61,647 nucleotides of DNA from JAVBPA01 sp031549925 (GTDB lineage Bacteria > Bacillota > Clostridia > Oscillospirales > CAG-272), in the NCBI GenBank assembly GCA_031549925.1, contig JAVBPA010000042.1, positions 1-61,647 on the forward strand, in the 5' to 3' direction. The position numbers and the translations under genes were made by a program. Position 1 is the stretch's first letter. Every line of letters starts with the position of its first letter. A model generated the notes under the pieces. The model was not told the DNA's origin and ran no database searches. It was given only the letters and a program-made list of their open reading frames with translations. Shown in pieces: positions 52,026 to 58,827 of the stretch.

Positions 52026-52970
52026 ATGACAAATCAAATAAAACGCGGTGTATACGTAACAATGATTACCCCATATAATACCGACGGTTCCGTTGATTAC
52101 GGTGCTGTAGAAGCTCTGGTAGAGTTTTACGCATTGAATGGATGTGATGGTATATTCGCGGCTTGTCAATCATCCGAAATATTTTATTTAAGCGAAGACG
52201 AACGTGTTCAATTAACTAAAACAGTTGTAAACAAAGCTGCCCGTATAAAAAATGTACATGGTTCAAAAATGAGTATTGTTGCATCAGGTCATATATCCGA
52301 AAATATCGATTCACAAATAAGAGAATTAAACCGGATTGCCGATACTTCACCAGATGGACTTGTTTTAATTTCAAACCGCATGGATATAAGCAATATATCA
52401 GATGATAACTGGATTGCGCATACGGAATTATTAATTTATAATTTACCGGATAATATTCCGATAGGTGTTTATGAATGTCCTTATCCTCAAAAAAGATTGA
52501 TGACAGAAAATATGATAAAATGGTGTTTAAAAACAGAAAGGTTTGCATTTATAAAAGATACCTGCTGTAATTCCGAAATGATAAAAAACCGGCTTGATAT
52601 TATACGGGGAACAAATTTAGGACTTTATAACGCAAATGCTCAGACTTTACTTGAATCGTTAAAATACGGAGGAGCCGGTTACTGCGGAGTTATGGCTAAT
52701 TTCCACCCGCAGCTGTATAGATATTTATATGACGGTTTTATAAACGATTATCCGGATGTTGAAACGACACAAGCGCTCGCTTGCATAACCGCATTTACAG
52801 AATCGCTTGCTTATCCTGTTACGGCAAAATATCATTTATCGGAACTCGAAAATATTGATATGACTACTTATTCGCGTTCCCGTGATGCAAATCAATTGAC
52901 AAACTACCAAAAAAGCTGTATAAAACAAATGAAAATTTTAGTAGATCAATATTTATCAAAGACTCGTTAA
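52026..52970 (+). CDS. DapA/NanA-family aldolase
   Basis: A 314-aa (beta/alpha)8 class I aldolase/lyase. It starts IKRGVYVTMITPYNTDGSVDY, has GCDGIFAACQSSEIFYLS, the Tyr in YECPYP, and the Schiff-base Lys in AFIKDTCCN. The DHDPS-type GTTGE loop reads AACQSSE, and the enzyme lacks strict DapA signatures, so it is not the lysine-pathway enzyme; N-acetylneuraminate lyase-like or a 2-oxo-acid aldolase is likelier. It follows the ceramidase-like gene by 5 bp. The two genes face the kinase/DegT operon, and a shared pathway is likely. Confidence 0.85.
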   Translation: MTNQIKRGVYVTMITPYNTDGSVDYGAVEALVEFYALNGCDGIFAACQSSEIFYLSEDERVQLTKTVVNKAARIKNVHGSKMSIVASGHISENIDSQIRELNRIADTSPDGLVLISNRMDISNISDDNWIAHTELLIYNLPDNIPIGVYECPYPQKRLMTENMIKWCLKTERFAFIKDTCCNSEMIKNRLDIIRGTNLGLYNANAQTLLESLKYGGAGYCGVMANFHPQLYRYLYDGFINDYPDVETTQALACITAFTESLAYPVTAKYHLSELENIDMTTYSRSRDANQLTNYQKSCIKQMKILVDQYLSKTR

Positions 52971-53010
52971 AATTAATTAAATAAAAATCTTAGTTTCAGG
53001 TTGAAAATAA

Positions 53011-53065
53011 AGGTTACGAAGAACGGTCGCTTTTGAGAAAAGCTCCACAAAACTTTTAAAATTTT
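53011..53065 (+). repeat. dispersed intergenic repeat, copy C
   Basis: AGGTTACGAAGAACGGTCGC, then TTTTGAGAAAAGCTCC and ACAAAACTTTTAAAA, matching copies A and B. Its right end overlaps the stop codon of the minus-strand TPM gene (53056), so the element reaches into a coding sequence. Confidence 0.75.
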
Positions 53066-53907
53066 CTTCCGCTTCCTCCGTGTGATGATCCGCTGGATGA
53101 TCTGTGAACCGATGAACCTCCGGAACTTCTTCCCCCTCCGCTGCTTCCGTTATTAGATGATTTTCTGGTTTTTACAACGTCTGTTCGTACATAAACGTCA
53201 CTTTTAGCGGTAATTTGTATTTTTGTATTCTTTTTAAGATCATAAGAATAAGTGCTTCCTGCTAATTTATATCTATTTCTTACCACTAAAATATATGAAA
53301 GTGCGACGAACAAGGCAACTATCAACGAAATAATAATCAATTCCGGTTGTATATAAAAACCGCTTGTTTCATAATAATATGTAACTTCGCCGTTATCTGT
53401 ATCTATCAGATGCGCGTCTTCCGGAATTCCTTCATTGATGTAATAATCGATATAATAAACGAATATATCAGATGAATTATAAAAATCGTCATTAGATAAG
53501 TATTGAATTATTTCATTCCACATGTAATTTTGCCTTGAGTCCGTGAGGTAATATCTCATCGATCCCGATGTCGAAATCCATGTTTCTCTGTTATATATAT
53601 CTATAAAGAATAATACTCCGTCTTTTTCTTCTCCCAAACCAAAGCCGTTATAATCAAAAAAATCATCGGCATATTGCTGCGGAGTTCCGCTATAATTTTC
53701 ATTTAATGTAACTATTACAACATCAATATTATAATTTGAAATTATCGTTTGTATCTTATTTTCTAAATTATTTATTTCATCATTTGTTAATAATCCAGCA
53801 TAATCATATACTCTCTCTGTCGTTTCTCCCAATAATTGCGATGCGGCGCTAACAGGTATCATCATAAAAATAGCTGTGATAAATATAATTATAAAAATTT
53901 TTTTCAT
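53056..53907 (-). CDS. TPM-domain protein (YgcG-like), membrane-anchored
   Basis: A 283-aa protein with a signal peptide (about 1-22), a TPM domain (about 30-165) containing VYDYAGLLTNDEINNLENKI and IDVVIVTLNENYSGTPQQYADDFFDYNGFG, then a membrane helix (about 194-215) and a Gly/Ser-rich tail (SSGGGRSSGGSS and similar). Such proteins, common next to zinc-ribbon proteins, may have phosphatase or protein-quality roles. It is the second gene after the zinc-ribbon gene, with a 12-bp gap. Function is unknown. Confidence 0.87.
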   Translation of the reverse strand: MKKIFIIIFITAIFMMIPVSAASQLLGETTERVYDYAGLLTNDEINNLENKIQTIISNYNIDVVIVTLNENYSGTPQQYADDFFDYNGFGLGEEKDGVLFFIDIYNRETWISTSGSMRYYLTDSRQNYMWNEIIQYLSNDDFYNSSDIFVYYIDYYINEGIPEDAHLIDTDNGEVTYYYETSGFYIQPELIIISLIVALFVALSYILVVRNRYKLAGSTYSYDLKKNTKIQITAKSDVYVRTDVVKTRKSSNNGSSGGGRSSGGSSVHRSSSGSSHGGSGRKF

Positions 53908-53919
53908 ATAAATATTACC

Positions 53920-54978
53920 TCAAGATGCGAGATGTAATAAAAAGCTTAATAAAATAGTTATTAAAGCTGTTAAAATTCCGCTGTTCAAAAACAATTTTTT
54001 GTAATTTATCGGTAATTTACCGCATACTTTTCCGGTTTGTCCGTTCATAGAATAATAATATACTTTTTTGTCGGAAGCTGTATATGTTAATATCCAAGCG
54101 GGAAGAAGTGTATATTTATATTTTGAATCTTTGTGATTCACGGTAGTATTGCCCGTTACCGATGTATAGTTCGCATCCGATGTTAATAAACCCGGAGCGT
54201 AATTCGATATTTCATTTTCAACAGATTCTTTTATATCGGAAATTTCGACATCACGTTTTTCAGCCATAAAACCTGCAAGATATGAAGGCTCAAAATTTTT
54301 AGATTCTTCTATTTCGTACGGAATAACTCCCTCAGCTAATTTTCTGTCAGCTTTTTTTAAAGCGGATCTTGAAATATTTTCAAATTCCAAATTACCGCTT
54401 CTTGTTACATTGAAAATTTTTGTTGTTTTTATATTATAATTTCCGCTTGATGAATGAGTTACAATTCTTCCTTCTCCGATAAAGGTCGCTTCAGAATTAT
54501 AATCTGCCATCCAATACGGATAATATACACCGGTTATATTTGTTAAATTTTTTTGTGACATAAAACCTTTTTCTAAATACCATTTCTTTTTAAACCAATT
54601 AAAAAATTTGTTTTTTGCATCTTCATTTGTGATTTTAAAAGGTATTATATTGTTGGGCTTCATGTCAGCGGCTAATCTTCCGGTTAAAACAACCGGATTA
54701 TGACAGTAATAACAAATCGTAGCGGCTGTAGTTTCATCTGTTACAATTTCAGCGCCGCAGCTTGGACAATTATATAATAACTGAGCTCCGTCCTCCGTTT
54801 TTTTGTAATCCTCTTCTTTGTCCGATTCTTTTAAATTATCAAAAACCTCATTGTCAAGGGAAGATAAATATTCTTCTTCATAATTATTATCGCAGTATTC
54901 GCATGTAAATTTGCCATTTGAAGGATTATATTTAACAGGACCTCCGCAAGCGGGGCATTTATATGTAAAAACAGGCAC
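53920..54978 (-). CDS. zinc-ribbon membrane protein (TPM-protein partner)
   Basis: The frame opens at ATG 54996, but GGGAG 8 nt before GTG 54978 favours that start, giving 352 aa: PVFTYKCPACGGPVKYNP, a first CPxC..CEYC ribbon (about 7-31), a second CPSC..CYYC ribbon (about 67-90), a large beta-rich domain and one C-terminal helix (about 328-347) as membrane anchor. It resembles the TFIIB-type zinc-ribbon proteins found beside TPM-domain genes in Clostridia. Its role is unknown; a shared membrane complex with the TPM protein is likely. Confidence 0.83.
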   Translation of the reverse strand: MPVFTYKCPACGGPVKYNPSNGKFTCEYCDNNYEEEYLSSLDNEVFDNLKESDKEEDYKKTEDGAQLLYNCPSCGAEIVTDETTAATICYYCHNPVVLTGRLAADMKPNNIIPFKITNEDAKNKFFNWFKKKWYLEKGFMSQKNLTNITGVYYPYWMADYNSEATFIGEGRIVTHSSSGNYNIKTTKIFNVTRSGNLEFENISRSALKKADRKLAEGVIPYEIEESKNFEPSYLAGFMAEKRDVEISDIKESVENEISNYAPGLLTSDANYTSVTGNTTVNHKDSKYKYTLLPAWILTYTASDKKVYYYSMNGQTGKVCGKLPINYKKLFLNSGILTALITILLSFLLHLAS

Positions 54979-55195
54979 AAGAAATTCTCCCTTCATTATA
55001 TTAATACATTACAATAAATAAACATTAAAATATTCTAATTTATAAAACAAGAATAAATATAATCAAAATCTGATAAGAAACAAAAAACTCAAATTTGCAA
55101 TATAATATTTATTTTATAAAGTTTGTTAATATTAATGTTATCATTCGGATTAATTTTATAATATTTTTAATTTACAATAGAATTAATTCATTTTA

Positions 55196-55224
55196 ATTAT
55201 ATAACAATTTCATATGTATGTCAA
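55196..55224 (-). promoter_or_regulatory. consensus promoter of the zinc-ribbon/TPM operon
   Basis: Minus strand TTGACA (55219-55224), 17 bp, TATAAT (55196-55201). The leader to GTG 54978 would be about 210 nt. Confidence 0.8.
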
Positions 55225-55230
55225 CAAAAC

Positions 55231-55275
55231 AATACAGACATCAAATGTACATAATAAAAATTTGATGTCTGTATT
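55231..55275 (-). terminator. 16-bp perfect hairpin after the SLOG gene
   Basis: AATACAGACATCAAAT (55231-55246) pairs perfectly with its mirror (55260-55275) around a 13-nt A/T loop. It lies 9 bp past the SLOG stop and just before the next promoter. It lacks a T-run on either side, so a terminator role is likely but not typical. Confidence 0.68.
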
Positions 55276-55283
55276 ACAAATAA

Positions 55284-55784
55284 TCAATATATATTAATTA
55301 TATTTTTGTTTTGCTGTTCCGCATAATTAATTGTATAGTATGTTCCGCCTCTTTTTTTACCGTTATACCAGGCTATACAATGCCTGCTGTTATCTACCAT
55401 GAATTTATCACGTTTATACATACAATCCTGCGTATAATAATTATCCGTTACATATATAATTTTATCGCAACGGTTATATATTTCATTGTAATGATTAATA
55501 TATTTATCCTGCCATTTTAACATATGGTCATAGCAAGGCAAAGCCAGTATAATGTTTATATCTCTGTATACCGTTTTCATATTTATAACAGTAATAGAAG
55601 CAACCATATCAAATCCCAAAGCACCGCCGGATATAAATATTTTTATACCCTTTTCATACAACTGACTTATGACTGTCTCTAATTTTTCCGACGCATGTAT
55701 AACTTGTTTATCGCTCATCATCCGATGACCCGTAAAACAACAGGAATACTTTTTTTCGTATCCGGTCGAATACTCCAAAGCCAT
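55284..55784 (-). CDS. SLOG-domain protein (YpsA/DUF1273-like)
   Basis: A 166-aa protein with the SLOG-fold nucleotide-binding motifs: CCFTGHRMM near residue 16, FISGGALGFDMVASITVINMK at about 49-69, and INIILALPCYDHMLKWQDKY. YpsA-like members bind nucleotide-type ligands; their role is unsettled. It starts 23 bp after the rubredoxin gene and ends before the long hairpin, so it is the last gene of a Gfo/Idh-rubredoxin-SLOG unit. A weak ribosome site precedes ATG 55784. No link to defence or phage genes is visible. Confidence 0.85.
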   Translation of the reverse strand: MALEYSTGYEKKYSCCFTGHRMMSDKQVIHASEKLETVISQLYEKGIKIFISGGALGFDMVASITVINMKTVYRDINIILALPCYDHMLKWQDKYINHYNEIYNRCDKIIYVTDNYYTQDCMYKRDKFMVDNSRHCIAWYNGKKRGGTYYTINYAEQQNKNIINIY

Positions 55785-55807
55785 AGTAAATAAATTATCT
55801 CCGATTA

Positions 55808-55972
55808 TTATTCGTCTTTATCAAACATCGCTTTAGGAGCTCCGCATGCCGGACATGTAAATTCTTCTTCATCTATATCTTCCCATTTTGTTCCGGGAGC
55901 AATACCTGCTTCTTCGCAGCCTTCTTCTTCATCATACACAAAACCGCATATAGAACAAATATATTTTGCCAT
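55808..55972 (-). CDS. rubredoxin
   Basis: A 54-aa protein with both Cys pairs of rubredoxin: Cys6-x-x-Cys9 in YICSICGFVYDEEEG and Cys40-x-x-Cys43 in FTCPACGAPK. The Fe(Cys)4 site is complete, and the family PGTKWEDI segment is present. Rubredoxins carry single electrons, often to oxygen- or peroxide-reducing enzymes in anaerobes. The SD AAGGAG is well placed before ATG 55972. It sits between the Gfo/Idh and SLOG genes. Confidence 0.95.
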   Translation of the reverse strand: MAKYICSICGFVYDEEEGCEEAGIAPGTKWEDIDEEEFTCPACGAPKAMFDKDE

Positions 55973-56014
55973 TTTAATTCTCCTTTTATAAAATAATAAT
56001 TTATGATTTAATAA

Positions 56015-57175
56015 TTATAATGATGCTATATCAACTGCGGCGCGTTTTTGTGCCGAAAGTTCAACAGCCTCAATAATTCTCGAACATTCAACACCGTCCG
56101 CAAAATTGGGACATGTGGGTTTATCATCGACGATAGAACGGACAAATTCGTAAATTTCATGAACAAATGTATGTTCATAACCAATAACATGCCCTACAGG
56201 CCACCATGCCTGCATATATGGATGTAGTCCTTCGCTCGCTTGTATCAAACGGAATCCTTGTTCTCCCGGTGCGTCATCAGCAGAAAAGAACTGAAGTTCG
56301 TTCATTCTCTCGAATGTGTATCTTAAACTTCCCCGGTCCCCCGATACTTCGATAAATAAATCATTTTTATGCCCTGCGGAAAATCTTGTAGCTTCAAAAC
56401 ATCCTAGTGCTCCGCATTCGAATTCCGCTATAAATACCGAACCGTCATCAACATCAACCGTTCCTCTGGGAGCGTCACTTTGAGCCGCCGCGGTCAGTCC
56501 TTCCATGCGTTCGACAATAGGTCTGCTTTTTATAAAGGTTTTTTGCATACCCATAACGGATTTTATATCTCCGACAAGATAACGCGATAGATCAATAAAA
56601 TGAGCTCCGAGATCTCCCAAAGAACCGGATCCGCATATTTCTTTTTGTAATCTCCAAACAAGCGGAAAATTCGGATCTGTTATATAATCTTGCAAATAAT
56701 ATGCTCTCACATGGCGGATTGTTCCGAGTTTACCTTCTGATATTAGTTTTTTAGCTAATATTATAGCCGGGGCGAATCTATAATTAAATCCTATTTGGTG
56801 TTTTATACCGGTTTTATTTGCAACTTCAAGCATTTCACGGGCATCAGATAAATTAAGAGCAAGCGGTTTTTCGCAAAATATATGTTTCCCTGCCAAAGCT
56901 GCCGCGACAGCAATTTTTTTATGTGTATTTGACGGAGCAGTTATATCGACAATATCAATATCATCTCGTGCAATAAGATTTTCCCATGAAGTTTCATAAC
57001 TTTCCCAACCGAATTTTTCAGCGGATTGTGCTACCCATTCAGGATCCCGTCCGCATATCGCTTTCATTTTGAGTTCAGCTCCGCAATCGAAAAACATCGG
57101 GATTCTGGCATATGCGTTGCTGTGAGCTTTACCCATAAATTTATAACCGACAAGTCCTACATTCAATTTACGCAT
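56015..57175 (-). CDS. Gfo/Idh/MocA-family oxidoreductase
   Basis: A 386-aa NAD(P)-dependent sugar dehydrogenase-type enzyme. The frame opens at 57214, but the family start RKLNVGLVGYKFMGKAHSNAY follows the ATG at 57175. It has the Rossmann motif GLVGYKFMG, then VDITAPSNTHKKIAVAAALAGKHIFCEKPLAL (the EKP motif), and GSGSLGDLGAHFIDLSRYLVG, the substrate-domain motif with its catalytic-type His. It oxidises or reduces a sugar or cyclitol. It is the first gene of the rubredoxin-SLOG unit and may link to the glycan genes nearby. Confidence 0.93.
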   Translation of the reverse strand: MRKLNVGLVGYKFMGKAHSNAYARIPMFFDCGAELKMKAICGRDPEWVAQSAEKFGWESYETSWENLIARDDIDIVDITAPSNTHKKIAVAAALAGKHIFCEKPLALNLSDAREMLEVANKTGIKHQIGFNYRFAPAIILAKKLISEGKLGTIRHVRAYYLQDYITDPNFPLVWRLQKEICGSGSLGDLGAHFIDLSRYLVGDIKSVMGMQKTFIKSRPIVERMEGLTAAAQSDAPRGTVDVDDGSVFIAEFECGALGCFEATRFSAGHKNDLFIEVSGDRGSLRYTFERMNELQFFSADDAPGEQGFRLIQASEGLHPYMQAWWPVGHVIGYEHTFVHEIYEFVRSIVDDKPTCPNFADGVECSRIIEAVELSAQKRAAVDIASL

Positions 57176-57350
57176 AATATATATTACTTCCCCTCCTTTT
57201 TTATTTATCTCCAAAAAAATTTTACTATATATTTATGAACATTTCCACTATTAAAAAAATGGAATAATTAAAATATCAGAAGGAATTTTGTATTATTTAA
57301 AAATACATAAAAACCATTTTAAAAATTATAAATTTTTTATTATCAATGTA

Positions 57351-57379
57351 TTGTATTTTTTATGGAGATATGATATAAT
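57351..57379 (+). promoter_or_regulatory. extended -10 promoter of pheST
   Basis: TTGTAT (57351-57356), 17 bp, TATAAT (57374-57379) preceded by TGA, a perfect extended -10. The transcript would start near 57386, at the head of the T-box leader. Confidence 0.75.
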
Positions 57380-57385
57380 GTGTTT

Positions 57386-57754
57386 TAATTTAATAAAAAT
57401 ATCTCAGAAACGCTATGATGAAGCAGGCAATTCTTGCAAAAATAACTTTGATTGGTTATTTTATCTATATATCAGAGAAAACCGTCGTAATTTAATATTT
57501 ATCGGCTGAAAACGGTTTTATAGATTTGATGCGCATTTCACTTCGGAGCGGGTAAAACGAAGCTTTATTTTTTATTGTTGTAATTTTACACGGTTGGAAC
57601 CGTTTATATTCCAGTGAAAGTGTTTGCTTTCGAGAATTTATTTCGGCTGACTTTTAGTTTTTTGCCGGATTTGATTTTTATCGCATAAAATAAAGGTGGT
57701 ACCGCGGTTTATATCGTCCTTTCCTGATTAGTTAATACAGGGAGGACTTTTTTT
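57386..57754 (+). promoter_or_regulatory. T-box riboswitch of pheST
   Basis: The T-box sequence AAAGGTGGTACCGCGG lies at 57692-57707. It is followed by the terminator stem GTCCTTTCCTG/CAGGGAGGAC (57716-57726 with 57738-57747) and a T-run. Upstream, Stem I is visible: an AGAGA bulge segment and the GGCTGAAAACGG apical region (about 57473-57520), and a TTC at 57537-57539 as the best candidate Phe specifier. Uncharged tRNA-Phe should stabilise the antiterminator and turn on pheST. The specifier is my least certain point. Confidence 0.9.
57716..57754 (+). terminator. regulated terminator of the T-box
   Basis: GTCCTTTCCTG pairs with CAGGGAGGAC around an 11-nt loop, followed by seven Ts. The 5' arm lies just after the T-box sequence, so antitermination excludes it. 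Confidence 0.88.
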
Positions 57755-57783
57755 ATTTATTTAGAAAGGAAATCATTTTAATA

Positions 57784-58803
57784 ATGAAAGAAAAGCTTGA
57801 ACAAATAAAATGTGAAGCAATTTTACAAATTAAGGATATCAACACCACAAATGAGCTTGAAGCTTTCCGCGTAAAGATTTTAGGAAAAAAAGGAGATCTC
57901 ACTACAGTTTTACGGGGAATGGGTCAATTATCTGCGGAAGAACGTCCTGTAATAGGACAAATAGCAAACGATATCAGAGAAGAAATTGAAAATTTAATAA
58001 AAGAACGCGGACAGGAAATATTCAACCGTGAACTTAATGAAAAACTAAAAAATGAACGTATTGATGTGACTCTCCCCGGGAAACAAAAAGTATTAGGTAA
58101 ACGCCATCCTCTCGCTAAAACGGAAGAGAAAATGTGTGATATATTCCGTTCTATGGGTTTTGATATAACGGAGGGTCCGGAAGTTGAATACGATTATTAT
58201 AATTTTGAAGCTTTAAATACACCCGCAAATCATCCGGCACGCGATGTTCAGGATACATTTTATATAACTGATAAAATACTTCTGCGTTCGCAAACCTCAT
58301 CAGTTCAAGTAAGAACGATGGAAAAAAACAAACCTCCGATAAGAATAATTTCTCCGGGACGCGCTTATCGTTCAGATGAAGTTGACGCAACTCATTCTCC
58401 TATGTTTCACCAGCTTGAAGGCTTGATAATTGATCATGGTATCACGATGGGTGATTTAAAAGGAACACTCGAAATATTCGCAAAATCAATGTTCGGTTCT
58501 GAAACAAAGGTTAGATTCCGCCCTCATCACTTCCCTTTTACCGAACCTTCTGCCGAAGTTGATGTTTCTTGTTTTATCTGCAACGGAAAAGGCTGCCGGG
58601 TTTGTAAAGGCGAAGGTTGGATTGAAATTCTCGGAGCGGGAATGGTTCATCCGAATGTATTGAAATACAGTAATATAGATTCTGCGGAATATACAGGTTT
58701 TGCATTCGGTATGGGTATAGAACGTGTTGCGATGATTTATTACGGTATCAGTGATATGCGTATGCTTTATGAGAACGATATAAGATTTCTCTCGCAATTT
58801 TGA
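57784..58803 (+). CDS. pheS: phenylalanine--tRNA ligase alpha subunit
   Basis: A 339-aa PheS: N-terminal coiled-coil region, then the class II core with FDITEGPEVEYDYYNFEALN (motif 1 region), HPARDVQDTFYI, LRSQTSSVQVRTM, and FRPHHFPFTEPSAEVDVSCF (motif 2/3 region), ending with GFAFGMGIERVAMIYYGISDMR. It makes phenylalanyl-tRNA with PheT. It is 24 bp upstream of pheT and follows the T-box leader. Length and motifs are normal. Confidence 0.98.
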   Translation: MKEKLEQIKCEAILQIKDINTTNELEAFRVKILGKKGDLTTVLRGMGQLSAEERPVIGQIANDIREEIENLIKERGQEIFNRELNEKLKNERIDVTLPGKQKVLGKRHPLAKTEEKMCDIFRSMGFDITEGPEVEYDYYNFEALNTPANHPARDVQDTFYITDKILLRSQTSSVQVRTMEKNKPPIRIISPGRAYRSDEVDATHSPMFHQLEGLIIDHGITMGDLKGTLEIFAKSMFGSETKVRFRPHHFPFTEPSAEVDVSCFICNGKGCRVCKGEGWIEILGAGMVHPNVLKYSNIDSAEYTGFAFGMGIERVAMIYYGISDMRMLYENDIRFLSQF

Positions 58804-58827
58804 TTTATTAAAGGAGATTTTTATAAT

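Larger units (their letters stand above)
54979..55283. other. 305-bp gap with promoter and long hairpin
   Basis: The gap contains a strong minus-strand promoter (55196-55224) for the zinc-ribbon/TPM operon, a leader of about 210 nt and a 16-bp hairpin (55231-55275). The leader is AT-rich with no fold that I can draw. Confidence 0.6.
57176..57783. other. 608-bp divergent gap: Gfo/Idh upstream region and pheST leader
   Basis: The right half is occupied by the pheST promoter and T-box leader (57351-57754). The left part (57176-57350) is AT-rich, must hold the Gfo/Idh promoter, but shows no clear -10/-35 pair. Confidence 0.6.

Noticed and set aside
52026..52970. dapA of lysine biosynthesis supplying dipicolinate synthase
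   Set aside because: The active-site loop differs, and the gene is 37 kb from dpaAB in an operon with a ceramidase-like gene.
57716..57754. Terminator of an upstream plus-strand gene
   Set aside because: There is no plus-strand gene upstream; the stem directly follows a T-box sequence and belongs to the pheST leader.
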